A DNA stretch of 64,000 nt from Actinocorallia herbida (GTDB taxonomy: Bacteria > Actinomycetota > Actinomycetes > Streptosporangiales > Streptosporangiaceae). A model generated the notes under the pieces. That model did no database searches. It had not been told where the DNA came from and worked only from the letters and a program-made list of their open reading frames with translations. The position numbers were made by a program, and so were the translations under genes. The stretch covers positions 992,001-1,056,000 of the forward strand of contig NZ_RJKE01000001.1 of NCBI RefSeq assembly GCF_003751225.1, given 5' to 3'. Below, piece by piece: positions 24,297 through 32,466 of the stretch; the first letter of the stretch is position 1; each line of letters opens with the position of its first letter.

Positions 24297-26467
24297 CAGT
24301 GGTCTCCGTTCGATTGCCGGGGGGATGCCTTGCGGCGGCCGCGGAGGGCCGACGCGGCGGCGGAGATCGCGGCCGCCGCGGCCTCCATGCCGCGGTAGAG
24401 GGGGACGCCGCCTTCGCGGGCCGCGGCGCGCACCGCGTCCTCGACCCCTGCGGGCGCGCATTCGCCGTTGCGCAGCACGAGCGTGACGCGGGTGTGCGGC
24501 AGCGCGCGCTGGAGGTCGGCGACGGCCCGGGTGTAGGCGAGCAGGGGTTCGACGCTGTCGCCGAAGGTGAAGAAGCTCTGCGCGTTGACGTGCGCGACGA
24601 CGTCGGGGTACGCGCGGTGCGCCAGGATCGCGGTGACGGCCCGGGCGACGAGCGCGGGGTCGGCGCGCGGCCCCACGGGCACCTCCAGCGGGTTGGCCAG
24701 GGAGGTGCCCGCGCCGAGACCGAGGGCGCGCAGCGCGTCCCTGGCTTCGGCGGGGAAGCCGTCGAGGCGCAGGCCCGCCGCGTCGAAGGTGTCGGCGGCG
24801 AGGACGCTGGCCCCGCCGGACGGCCCGATCACCAGGACGCCGTCGTCGCCTTCCGGCACGGCGCGCCCGGCGTGCCGGTCGAAGAAATCGAGGACGCCGA
24901 CGAGGTCGTCCTGGCAGGTGACGAGCGCGAGGCCCGTCTGCCGGGACAGCGCCGTCCACACCCGGCCGTCGCCGATCATGCCGCCGGTGTGCGAGGAGGC
25001 CGCCTCGCGGCCCTGCGCGCTGCGTCCGCCGACGAGCGCCACGACGGGCTTGGGGCAGGCCGCCAGGGCGGTGCGCAAGGCGACGCCGTCCCTCGGGTCC
25101 TCAAGGTAGAGGCCGATGGCCGACGTCGAGGGGTCCTCGCCCAGGTAGGCCAGAAGGTCGGCGGGCGTGACGTCGAGGCTGTTGCCGACGGTGGCGACCT
25201 TCGAATACGCCAGCCCCCTGCGTTCGCCGACCTTGATGACCTCTCCTGCGAGCCCTCCGGACTGCGAGACCACCGAGACGGTCCCGGGCGGACCCTGCGT
25301 GCCGCCGAGGAAGGTCTGGCCTCCGGCGGGGGAGTAGACGCCCATGCAGTTGGGCCCGAGGAGCCGTGTGCCCGGCGGCACCGCGGCGAGCAGCGCGGCT
25401 TCGGCCGAGGCGTCCCCGGTCTCCCCGAAGCCCCCGCTCATCACCTGGACGAACGGGATGCCGGAAGCCTGCGCGACGACGTCCGCGCACTGGGACGCGG
25501 GCACCGCGACGAGCGCGTAGTCCACGTCGGCTTCCGCGAGGGATTTCACGCACGGGACGCCGTCGATGGACGGGGCCGTAGGGTGGACCGCGTAGATGGG
25601 TCCGGAGAAGACCTTCTGGTAGAAGCCGAGGAACATGTTCCCGAAGTTCGGCTTCTTGGTGGACGCCCCGACGACCGCGACGGCACGCGGCGCGAACAGT
25701 GCGTCGAATGTCACCGTTCGGTTAGCCACCGAACCGGTCGTCTCGCGCGTCCCTCTATGCGAGGGGACGGCCGCGGCGCGGTGGCTCGTCCCCTCTTCGC
25801 CTTCCCGGCTTCCCGGAACGAGCCGAGCGTCCACCGCGATCACCCCGTCCGGGGAGCAGATCACGGGATTCAGCTCGAACTCCGCGAAGCCCTCGAACGC
25901 GGGCGAACCGAGCGCGTCGGCGACCGCGAGCACGGTCTTCACCAGCGCGTCGAGATCGACGCCGGGACGGCCCCGGTAGCCCTCCAACAGGGCCTTGCCG
26001 CGCAGTTCGCCGAGCATGCCGCGCACGTCGGCCTCGGTGACCGGCAGCAGCCGCAGCGCGGCGTCGTCCAGCACCTCGGTGAGGACACCACCGAGCCCGA
26101 CGAGCAGGACCGGGCCGAACGCCGGGTCCCGGACCGCGCCGATGATGACCTCGACGCCCGGCGCGGCCTGCTCCTCGACGAGGAACCCCTCGGCGGGGAC
26201 ACCGCGCGCGAGCATGCCGGCCGCCGCGGCGGCGGCCTCCTCCGCGGAGGCGTTGCCGAGCGCGACTGCTCCGGCGTCGCTCTTGTGCAGCAGTTCGGGC
26301 CCGTACGCCTTGACGACGAGCGGCGGCGTCAGGTCCGCCGCGGCCGCGCGCACGTCCCCGTCGGCGGGCACGTGCGCGCCGCGCGGGACGCGTACGCCGA
26401 AGCCGGAGACGAGCGCCTTGACCTCATGTTCCGGAAGATGCCCAGCGGGCTCGGGAAGGTGCCCCAT
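24296..26467 (-). CDS. NDP-forming acyl-CoA synthetase, fused with ATP-grasp first
   Basis: The 723-residue protein joins an ATP-grasp domain (residues about 10-225; PLVVKAYGPELLHKSDAGAVALG and LVGLGGVLTEV) to a CoA-binding and ligase part. That part begins near residue 255 with RAVAVVGASTKKPNFGN, then GPNCMGVYSP, SVVSQSGGLAGEVI and the phosphohistidine motif GREAASSHTGG near residue 500. This is the ADP-forming acetyl-CoA synthetase/Pat-like superfamily, which uses a phosphorylated His. Here the ATP-grasp domain precedes the CoA-binding domain, the reverse of the E. coli Pat order. It lies one base after an AMP-forming ligase gene in the same operon, so two chemistries of CoA activation are co-expressed. 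The substrate is probably a branched or cyclic acid. Confidence 0.85.
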   Translation of the reverse strand: MGHLPEPAGHLPEHEVKALVSGFGVRVPRGAHVPADGDVRAAAADLTPPLVVKAYGPELLHKSDAGAVALGNASAEEAAAAAAGMLARGVPAEGFLVEEQAAPGVEVIIGAVRDPAFGPVLLVGLGGVLTEVLDDAALRLLPVTEADVRGMLGELRGKALLEGYRGRPGVDLDALVKTVLAVADALGSPAFEGFAEFELNPVICSPDGVIAVDARLVPGSREGEEGTSHRAAAVPSHRGTRETTGSVANRTVTFDALFAPRAVAVVGASTKKPNFGNMFLGFYQKVFSGPIYAVHPTAPSIDGVPCVKSLAEADVDYALVAVPASQCADVVAQASGIPFVQVMSGGFGETGDASAEAALLAAVPPGTRLLGPNCMGVYSPAGGQTFLGGTQGPPGTVSVVSQSGGLAGEVIKVGERRGLAYSKVATVGNSLDVTPADLLAYLGEDPSTSAIGLYLEDPRDGVALRTALAACPKPVVALVGGRSAQGREAASSHTGGMIGDGRVWTALSRQTGLALVTCQDDLVGVLDFFDRHAGRAVPEGDDGVLVIGPSGGASVLAADTFDAAGLRLDGFPAEARDALRALGLGAGTSLANPLEVPVGPRADPALVARAVTAILAHRAYPDVVAHVNAQSFFTFGDSVEPLLAYTRAVADLQRALPHTRVTLVLRNGECAPAGVEDAVRAAAREGGVPLYRGMEAAAAAISAAASALRGRRKASPRQSNGDH

Positions 26468-28051
26468 CTAGCCGAGCACCTCGGCGAACTCATCGCGGAT
26501 GCCCCGGCGCAGCAGCTTGCCGGGACCGCCCGACCCGTCGGTGGTGTGCGGCAGCTCGGCGGCGACGACGACCGCGTCGGGCAGCTGGTGCGCGGGCAGC
26601 GTCGCGGCGAGCGCGGCGAGCACCGCCTCCCCGTCCAGCGAGGTCCCGGCGCGCGGCACGACCGCGAGCAGGATCTTCTGCTCGGCCGCGCCGCTCTCGG
26701 CGTGCGCGGGGACGCCCACGGCGCCCGCCTCGGCCACGCCGGGCACCTCGACGGCCTTCTCCTCGATCTGCGCGGGCTGGGACCACTGGCCGCCCTTGAG
26801 GATGGCGTCGTCGCGTCGGCCGAGGACCGACAGGGTGCCGTCCTCGGTGATGATCCCGAGGTCGCCGCCGACGAACCAGCCGTCGCGCAGGGACTCGGCG
26901 GTCTTCTCCGGGAGGCCGTCGTAGCCCGTCATCATGTTGGGGCCGGTCAGGTTGATCTCGCCGACCTCGCCGACGAGCCTTTCCCCGTCCGGGCCGGTCA
27001 CCTTCACCGCGGAGCCCTTGCGGGCGCGTCCGGAGGCGGTGATGGGCTGGGAGCCGTCGTCCTGCCTGCCGAAGACCGTGTAGGGCGCTTCCGTCTGGCC
27101 GTAGTAGGAGTAGATGGCGGCGTCCGGGAAGCGGGCCTTGATGCGGTCGCGCAGGGCGGGCAGCAGAGGCTCCCCGCCGAGGATGATGGCCCGCAGCGAC
27201 GACAGGTCGGCGCTCTCGTGGTCGTCGCTGCCGAGCAGCGCCGAGAAGAACGACGGGATGAGCGACACGTGCGTGACGCGCTCGCGCGGCACCACCTGGG
27301 TGAAGGTCGCAGGGCTCCAGTCCTGCTCCAGGACGAGCTTCTGGCCCGCGTAGAAGGCCGGCCCGACGAGCGCGGGGAAGCCGATGCCCCAGATGATGGC
27401 GCCGGTCCCGGTGACGGAGTCCTCGGCCGTCGCCACGTCGGTCCAGATCTGCGCGATGGAGATCGCGGAGAAGTGCGTGTGCACGACCGGCTTGGGCAGG
27501 CCCGTGGTCCCGCTGGTGTAGAAGAGCGCGAGGGGGTCGGACCCGTGGCCGCCGTAGGGGGGCTCCTCCTCGGAGGCGCCGGAGGCGAGCGCGTCGAGGT
27601 CGACGGTGTTCTCCCCGCCTGGGACGGCCTCTCCCGGGCCGCCCACCTTGATCCACAGCTTGACGTTCGGGAGCGCGCCGCGCACCTGCCCGACGAGGTC
27701 CGCCACGGTCGCGTCGTAGACGAAGACCGTCGCCTCGGACGCCTCCACGACCTGCCTGAGGGTGTCCGCGGACCAATACGGGTTCAGCGCGGAGACGATC
27801 GACCCGATCTTCATCTGCGCGAGGTAGACCTCGGCGACGTGCAGGGTCTCGTTCATCAGCGACGCCACCCGGACACCGGGGGAGACCCCCGCCGCGAGCA
27901 GCGCGTGGGCGACCCGGTTGACGTTCCGGTTCAGCTCCGCGTAGGTGAAGGACCGTGTGCCGCAGTAGGTGAGCGCGGTCTTGCCGGGGGTGCGCAGGGC
28001 GTTCGCCGTGAGGATGGCGTAGGCGTAGTTCGAGAACGGGGAGTGCGTCAC
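26468..28051 (-). CDS. AMP-forming acyl-CoA synthetase
   Basis: The 527-residue ligase has the adenylate-forming motifs LALFYTSGTTGLPKPVVHTH near residue 173 (P-loop), YSYYGQTEAPYTV near residue 312, and GDLGIITEDGTLSVLGRRDDAILKGG near residue 395. A C-terminal GGPGKLLRR provides the catalytic Lys near residue 514. It makes acyl-AMP and then acyl-CoA from a carboxylic acid, ATP and CoA. The GTG at 28051 is preceded by AAAGGAG. It sits between the VOC gene and the NDP-forming synthetase, which starts directly after its TAG. FadD-type enzymes for steroid fragments (e.g. FadD3) are related, but the substrate cannot be read here. Confidence 0.88.
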   Translation of the reverse strand: MTHSPFSNYAYAILTANALRTPGKTALTYCGTRSFTYAELNRNVNRVAHALLAAGVSPGVRVASLMNETLHVAEVYLAQMKIGSIVSALNPYWSADTLRQVVEASEATVFVYDATVADLVGQVRGALPNVKLWIKVGGPGEAVPGGENTVDLDALASGASEEEPPYGGHGSDPLALFYTSGTTGLPKPVVHTHFSAISIAQIWTDVATAEDSVTGTGAIIWGIGFPALVGPAFYAGQKLVLEQDWSPATFTQVVPRERVTHVSLIPSFFSALLGSDDHESADLSSLRAIILGGEPLLPALRDRIKARFPDAAIYSYYGQTEAPYTVFGRQDDGSQPITASGRARKGSAVKVTGPDGERLVGEVGEINLTGPNMMTGYDGLPEKTAESLRDGWFVGGDLGIITEDGTLSVLGRRDDAILKGGQWSQPAQIEEKAVEVPGVAEAGAVGVPAHAESGAAEQKILLAVVPRAGTSLDGEAVLAALAATLPAHQLPDAVVVAAELPHTTDGSGGPGKLLRRGIRDEFAEVLG

Positions 28052-28086
28052 AGCGGTCTCCTTTCCGGGACGGGGTGGCGGGGGGT

Positions 28087-28425
28087 TCAGCGGGCGGAGT
28101 AGACGACGAAGGGGTTCCCGGCCGGGTCGCGCAGAAGGGCGCGCACTTCGTGCGGTCCTTCTTCCGGCCCGCGCACGAGCTCGGCCCCCGCGCCGGTGAG
28201 GCGCGCGACGGTGGCGGGCACGTCCTCGACCTTGAAGGAGGCCGCGACGGCTCCGGCGAGGTCCTCCTCGGCGCCGACCAGCGCGAAGGTGGTGCCGCCG
28301 CCGTCGAGCGCGGCGAAACGGTCGCCGTCGGCGAACTTGACGGCCAGGCCGAGCCCGTCGCGGTAGAACGCGACGGCCGCGGCGAGATCCTTGGCGGGGT
28401 ACATGACGTTGCCGATGCGGGTCAC
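28087..28425 (-). CDS. VOC/glyoxalase-fold small protein
   Basis: The 112-residue protein is a single vicinal-oxygen-chelate domain: TRIGNVMYPAKDLAAAVAFYRDGLGL at the start, GGGTTFALVG in the middle and RALLRDPAGNPFVVYS at the end. The betaalphabetabetabeta repeats are recognisable, but the metal His is not clearly kept, so a binding or isomerase role is as likely as dioxygenase. Mycobacterial steroid clusters also carry small VOC or methylmalonyl-CoA-epimerase-like proteins, but no match is claimed. The GTG start at 28425 overlaps the stop of the OB-fold gene (GTGA), showing translational coupling within the operon. Confidence 0.8.
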   Translation of the reverse strand: MTRIGNVMYPAKDLAAAVAFYRDGLGLAVKFADGDRFAALDGGGTTFALVGAEEDLAGAVAASFKVEDVPATVARLTGAGAELVRGPEEGPHEVRALLRDPAGNPFVVYSAR

Positions 28426-28811
28426 GCGGGTCTCCAGGAGGGGACGGGGCCGAAGCCGGGGAGGTCGTCGAAGCAGACGCGGACGGGCATCCCGATCGCG
28501 GGTTCCGCGGCGTGCAGCGTGCCGAAGGCGCGGACTCCCTCGGCGAGGTCGATCCAGGCGACGGTGTAGGGCGGGGTGAAGCCCGGCAGGAACGTCCGGT
28601 GGACCGTGCTGAACGTGTGCACGCTGCCGTATCCGGAAACCGGGGTGAACGGCAGGTTCGTTCCGCCGCAGTAGGGGCACGACGTCTCGGGAAGGTGGAC
28701 GAACCGGGTGCAGTCGGCGCAGCGCTGCAACGCGAGTTCGCCCCGCCGGCAGGCCGCCCAGTAGGGCTCTGTCAGCGGGCTCGGCGCGGGGACGGGGCGT
28801 GCGGGGTCCAT
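28422..28811 (-). CDS. OB-fold zinc-ribbon (DUF35) protein
   Basis: The 129-residue protein has an N-terminal helix, a rubredoxin-like zinc ribbon (LQRCADCTRFVHLPETSCPYCGG, four Cys, residues about 29-51) and a C-terminal OB fold (VSGYGSVHTFSTVHRTFLPGF, PYTVAWIDLAEG). DUF35 proteins partner with lipid-transfer-type thiolases such as Ltp2, where they complete retro-aldolases that cut steroid side chains. A thiolase of that kind lies at 36370-37464, though not adjacent. The ATG at 28811 is selected; upstream codons would run into the operators. It is the first gene of the five-gene operon to 23538, facing the isochorismatase operon across two operator copies. Confidence 0.85.
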   Translation of the reverse strand: MDPARPVPAPSPLTEPYWAACRRGELALQRCADCTRFVHLPETSCPYCGGTNLPFTPVSGYGSVHTFSTVHRTFLPGFTPPYTVAWIDLAEGVRAFGTLHAAEPAIGMPVRVCFDDLPGFGPVPSWRPA

Positions 28812-28821
28812 CGCGGCCAAA

Positions 28822-28835
28822 CTAGCGCACGCTTG
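28822..28835. promoter_or_regulatory. KstR2-like operator, one mismatch
   Basis: CTAGCGCACGCTTG, one base from the consensus CAAGC-N4-GCTTG, lies 11 bp from the DUF35 gene ATG. It is the left-hand of two in the divergent promoter. Confidence 0.5.
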
Positions 28836-28856
28836 GTAAGCGGACAAGGGGCTACC

Positions 28857-28870
28857 CAAGCAAGCGCTAG
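28857..28870. promoter_or_regulatory. KstR2-like operator, one mismatch
   Basis: CAAGCAAGCGCTAG, one base from consensus, lies 18 bp upstream of the GTG at 28889. With the site at 28822-28835 it brackets the intergenic region, spaced 35 bp start to start. Confidence 0.5.
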
Positions 28871-28888
28871 GGCGCGTAGATTGCCTGC

Positions 28889-29530
28889 GTGCCCCTCGAT
28901 CTCAGCGAACTCGCCGCCCCCGGCAGCACCGCGGTCCTGGTCATGGAAATGCAGCGCGGCGTCCTCGGGGACATCGCCAGATTCCCCGGACTCCGCGAGA
29001 TCTGCGCCGAGCGCGGCACCGTCGCCGCCACCGCGCGGGTCCTCGCCGCCGCACGCGCCGCGGGCGTGCCCGTCATCCAGTGCACCGCCGCCTTCCGCGC
29101 CGACCGCGCCGGCAGCCACACCACGAACACGCCCTTCCTGCGCAACCTCCTGCGCGACCCCGCGCACATGCTGGAGGGCACCCCCGCGATCGAGGTGCTG
29201 CCCGAGCTCGCCGCCGCGGGCGACCTGGAGAACCGCCGCTACCACGGCTTCACGCCCTTCACCGGGACCACCCTCGACCAGGTGCTGCGCTCCCTCGGCG
29301 TGACGACGGTCGTCGGCGTCGGCGTCTCCCTGAACCTCGCGATCCCCGGGCTGTGCTCGGAGGCCGTCGCCCTCGGCTACCGCGTCGTGGTCCCGGTCGA
29401 CGCGGTCGCGGGCATCCCCGCCGAGCACGGCGACGCGGTCCTCGCGCACACGATCTCCCTGCTCGCCACCCGCACGACCGCCGACGACCTCGCCAAGGCC
29501 TGGTCCCCGACCGACGGAGCAGCCCCGTGA
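28889..29530 (+). CDS. Isochorismatase-fold protein lacking the catalytic Cys
   Basis: The 213-residue protein is an isochorismatase/nicotinamidase-fold member: LVMEMQRGVLGDIARF near residue 17 aligns with the LVIDMQ strand, and HGFTPFTGTTLDQVLRSLGVTTVVGVGV near residue 112 aligns with the Lys/His and GV(A/T)TN region. Two catalytic positions are changed. The usual Asp of DMQ is Glu, and the segment SLNLAIPGLCSEAVALGY has Ala where cysteine hydrolases carry the nucleophile; a Cys is present five residues later. True isochorismatases such as EntB also lack that Cys, so an ether-cleaving or altered role is possible. The start is the GTG at 28889. It overlaps the following SDR gene by GTGA and shares the double operator. 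Confidence 0.8.
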   Translation: MPLDLSELAAPGSTAVLVMEMQRGVLGDIARFPGLREICAERGTVAATARVLAAARAAGVPVIQCTAAFRADRAGSHTTNTPFLRNLLRDPAHMLEGTPAIEVLPELAAAGDLENRRYHGFTPFTGTTLDQVLRSLGVTTVVGVGVSLNLAIPGLCSEAVALGYRVVVPVDAVAGIPAEHGDAVLAHTISLLATRTTADDLAKAWSPTDGAAP

Positions 29531-30270
29531 CCTTCCCCGGACTCGACCTGCCCGGCCGCACCGCCCTGGTGACCGGCGGCGCGGGCGGCATCGGCCGCGC
29601 GATCTGCCGCGACCTCGCCGCCCTCGGCGCCCGCGTCCTCATCGCAGACCTCGACGCCGACGCCGCGGCCTCCTTCGCCAAGGAGCTCCCCGACGCCGCG
29701 GGCCTCGCCGTCGACCTCGCCGACCCCGCCTCGATCGACGCCCTCGCCGAGCGCGCCGGACCCGTCGACGTCCTGGTGCACAACGCAGGGATCTCCATCG
29801 TCGAGCCGTTCACCGAGAGCGACCCGGCGGCCTGGGACCTCATGTGGAAGGTCAACCTGCGCGCCCCGATGCAGCTCACCAAGGCGCTGCTGCCCGGCAT
29901 GGTCGAGCGCGGCTGGGGCCGCCTCGTCTTCGTCTCCAGCGACGGCGCGCGCGCGGGCTCCGGCGGCGAAGGCGCCTACGGGGCGACGAAGGCCGGCCTG
30001 TTCGGCCTCGCCAAGTCCCTCGCCCGCGAGGCGGCCCGGGGCGGCGTGACCAGCAACATCGTCTGCCCCGGCCCCACCGACACCCCCATGGTCCGCGAGG
30101 TCGCCAAGGCCCACCCCGACCTCCTCGACAAACTCGCCAAGGGCATCCCGCTGCGCCGCATCGGCACCCCCGAGGACGTCGCAGGGCTGATCGCCTACCT
30201 CTGCACCGACAGGGCCGGCTACATCACCGGCCAGACCCTGTCGGTCAGCGGCGGCATCACCATGCAGTGA
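29527..30270 (+). CDS. SDR, FabG/BadH-like
   Basis: The 247-residue classical SDR has VTGGAGGIGRAI near residue 15, HNAGISIVEPF near residue 82, Ser in VFVSSDGARAG near residue 136 and YGATK at about 150-154. The C-terminal GYITGQTLSVSGGITMQ is that of 3-oxoacyl-ACP reductase and 2-hydroxycyclohexanecarbonyl-CoA dehydrogenase types. Its GTG start overlaps the upstream isochorismatase-like gene (GTGA). It probably oxidises or reduces a hydroxy/oxo acyl-CoA in the same route as the ligase operon transcribed the other way. It converges with the serine hydrolase, 22 bp apart. Confidence 0.87.
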   Translation: MTFPGLDLPGRTALVTGGAGGIGRAICRDLAALGARVLIADLDADAAASFAKELPDAAGLAVDLADPASIDALAERAGPVDVLVHNAGISIVEPFTESDPAAWDLMWKVNLRAPMQLTKALLPGMVERGWGRLVFVSSDGARAGSGGEGAYGATKAGLFGLAKSLAREAARGGVTSNIVCPGPTDTPMVREVAKAHPDLLDKLAKGIPLRRIGTPEDVAGLIAYLCTDRAGYITGQTLSVSGGITMQ

Positions 30271-30292
30271 CCACCGGGTGGACGGGCGGGAT

Positions 30293-31447
30293 TCAGCCCA
30301 GGGCGGCGTAGGCGGCCTTGAGGAGTTCGAAGGAGCGGAGGTCGCCGCCGATCGCGTCGCCCATGAGGTTGGGGATGAAGGCGAAGGCGAGGCCGGCCGC
30401 GGGGTCGCCGAGGCCGAGCGAGCCGCCCGCGCCCGAGTGGCCGAAGGCCGTCCGGCGGCCTTCCCCGGGGACGCGGAAGTTCACGTTGGGACGCATGTAG
30501 CCCAGGCCGAAGGCGGTGTTCACCAGGAGCGTCCGGTCCGGGCCGTCGACCCTGGTCCGCGTGGCGTCGGCGAGGGTGTCCGGGCGCAGGATCTCCCCGC
30601 GCACGAGCCTGTCGTAGAAGGCGGCGAGGTCGCGCGGCGCGGCGAGCATGCCCGCGGCGGGCCAGCCGCCGGCCAGCACGAGCGGGTTGTTGAAGGACGT
30701 GCGCGGGTTGTGCAGCGCCCGGTTCATCCGCGATACGGGATCCATGTACGCCTCGGCGAGGCGGTGCAGCAGGTCGTCGGTCTTGGGCCGGGCGACGGGG
30801 TCGGCGCCGCCCGCGGGGGCGGGCCGTCCGCCGAGCCTGGCGGCCTGGGCGATGACCTCGGGCGGCGCGCCGATCCACAGGTCGGGCGCGAACTCGCGGC
30901 GCACGAACTCCCCGACGGTCACGCCCGCGTTCCTGCGGACGATCTCGCCCGCGAGCCAGCCGTAGGTGAGCGCGTGGTAGCCGTGGCCGTCGCCGGGCGT
31001 CCACTCCGGGGTCTGCCCGGCGAGCAGCGCGGCCATCGCCGCGGGGTCGGTCGCCTCCTCGGGGGTGACCGGGCGGGCGAAGGCGGGGAGGCCGGTCTGG
31101 TGGCTGAGCAGGTGCTCACCCGTGACCGCGTCCTTGCCCTGGCCGCCGAACTCCGGCCACCAGTCCGTCACCGGGGCGGTGAGGTCGACCTCGCCGCGCT
31201 CGGCGAGCAGCAGCGCCGCGGTGGCGGTGACGGCCTTGGTGCACGAGAACGCCACACAGCGTGTGTCACGCTCCCAGAGCCGCCCGGTGCGCCCGTCGGC
31301 GGTGCCGCCCCACAGGTCCACCACGGGCCGCCCGCCGACGACCACCGCCACCGCCGCGCCGACCTGCCGGCCCGCGGCGAACTGCTCCTCGAACACCTCG
31401 CGGACGCCCTGGAAGGCCGGATCGCAGTGTCCGTCGACGAAGCCCAT
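30293..31447 (-). CDS. Beta-lactamase-fold serine hydrolase
   Basis: The 384-residue protein has the class C beta-lactamase/EstB fold. The nucleophile motif SxxK is in FSCTKAVTATAALLLAERG near residue 69, YHALTYGWLAGEIVRR near residue 155 supplies the Tyr, and GHSGAGGSLGLGDP near residue 330 replaces the KTG box. No signal peptide is present, so it is cytoplasmic. Such proteins are esterases or amide hydrolases; mycobacterial relatives (LipL/LipE group) hydrolyse esters. The ATG at 31447 has GGAGGAG upstream. It is divergent from the cyclase gene with a gap of only 27 bp, which contains no CAAGC motif. Confidence 0.87.
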   Translation of the reverse strand: MGFVDGHCDPAFQGVREVFEEQFAAGRQVGAAVAVVVGGRPVVDLWGGTADGRTGRLWERDTRCVAFSCTKAVTATAALLLAERGEVDLTAPVTDWWPEFGGQGKDAVTGEHLLSHQTGLPAFARPVTPEEATDPAAMAALLAGQTPEWTPGDGHGYHALTYGWLAGEIVRRNAGVTVGEFVRREFAPDLWIGAPPEVIAQAARLGGRPAPAGGADPVARPKTDDLLHRLAEAYMDPVSRMNRALHNPRTSFNNPLVLAGGWPAAGMLAAPRDLAAFYDRLVRGEILRPDTLADATRTRVDGPDRTLLVNTAFGLGYMRPNVNFRVPGEGRRTAFGHSGAGGSLGLGDPAAGLAFAFIPNLMGDAIGGDLRSFELLKAAYAALG

Positions 31448-31474
31448 GTCTCCTCCTCGAAAGGTCGCCACATC

Positions 31475-32410
31475 ATGACACCGGCTGAAGCGCAGCAGAC
31501 CCCCCAGGGATCGCATAATTGGGGCCGTTGGGGAGAAAAAGATGAAAAAGGGGCACTTAATCTGCTCAGCCCCGAAGTGGTGCTGGCCGCCGTGGGCACC
31601 GTCACCGAGGGCCGGATCCTCCAGCTCGCCCTGCCGATCAAGGGCTCGACCTCCGGCCCCGCGCCCACCACGGTCCCGCACCTGCGCGGGCGGCCCCTGC
31701 CCCAGCACTTCATGTCGGTCGACGGCGCCGACTACGTCGCGGGCACCCGGCCCGTCGGCGCGGGCCTGCGCATGGCCGACGACGCCATCATCGTCACCCC
31801 GCACGGCACCACCACCCACATGGACGCGCTGTGCCACATGTGGGCCGGGGACTCCCTCTACAACGGGCACCCCGCCTCCCGCGTCCGCTCCTACGGGGCC
31901 ACCCGGTGCGGCATAGACAAGGCCGGGCCTGTGGTCGCCCGCGCGTCGTTCTTCGACATCCCCGCCCTGCGCGGCGTCCCTTATCTCGCCGCCGAAGAGC
32001 GCATCACGGTCGCCGACCTCGAAGCCTGCGGCGCCGACGTCCGCCCAGGCGACGTAGCGATGATCCGCACAGGCTGGCCCCTTGCCTGGGCCGAATCACC
32101 CGAGAAGTACTGGTCCGGCCAGCCCGGCCTCTCCGCGGAGGCGGGGCGCTGGCTGGCCGACCGCGACATCGCCATGGTCGCCTCGGACAACTCCGCCATC
32201 AGCGCTCTCAACGCCCACCAAGGCGCCGACGAATCCCTGGACGACGACCTCCACCTGCTCTTCCTCTGGCGCCACGGCATCCACCTCGCCGAGATGCTCT
32301 GGCTCGAAGAGCTGTCCGGGGCGGGCCGCACCCATTTCCTGTTCGTCGCGGCCCCGCTGAACATCGAAGGCGGCACCGCGAGCCCGATCACCCCGCTCGC
32401 CGTCCTGTGA
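31475..32410 (+). CDS. Cyclase-family (kynurenine formamidase-like) metal hydrolase
   Basis: The 311-residue protein has the cyclase/KynB metal motif HGTTTHMDALCH near residue 109 (form HxGTxxD). It also has WGRWGEKDEKGALNLLSPE near the start and MVASDNSAI and HGIHLAEMLWLEELS near the end, typical of the longer two-domain members found in polyketide and aromatic degradation. Family enzymes hydrolyse cyclic amides, formamides or lactones. The ATG at 31475 is the only good start after the divergent serine-hydrolase gene. A strong hairpin follows the stop, converging with the synthetase at 32467. The substrate is unknown; lactone opening in ring catabolism is a guess. Confidence 0.85.
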   Translation: MTPAEAQQTPQGSHNWGRWGEKDEKGALNLLSPEVVLAAVGTVTEGRILQLALPIKGSTSGPAPTTVPHLRGRPLPQHFMSVDGADYVAGTRPVGAGLRMADDAIIVTPHGTTTHMDALCHMWAGDSLYNGHPASRVRSYGATRCGIDKAGPVVARASFFDIPALRGVPYLAAEERITVADLEACGADVRPGDVAMIRTGWPLAWAESPEKYWSGQPGLSAEAGRWLADRDIAMVASDNSAISALNAHQGADESLDDDLHLLFLWRHGIHLAEMLWLEELSGAGRTHFLFVAAPLNIEGGTASPITPLAVL

Positions 32411-32416
32411 CGCACC

Positions 32417-32447
32417 GCGCCGGACCGTCGCAGGGACGGTCCGGCGC
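32417..32447. terminator. Shared bidirectional terminator hairpin
   Basis: The perfect 13-bp arms GCGCCGGACCGTC and GACGGTCCGGCGC have a 5-base loop. The hairpin lies between two convergent genes, 6 bp after the cyclase stop and 19 bp from the synthetase stop. Confidence 0.8.
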
Positions 32448-32466
32448 CGCGCGTCGACACAGGGAC

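Noticed and set aside
24299-28102. A 1267-codon plus-strand open frame opposite the two ligase genes
   Set aside because: Every segment is antisense to a gene with clear motifs; its length follows from high GC.
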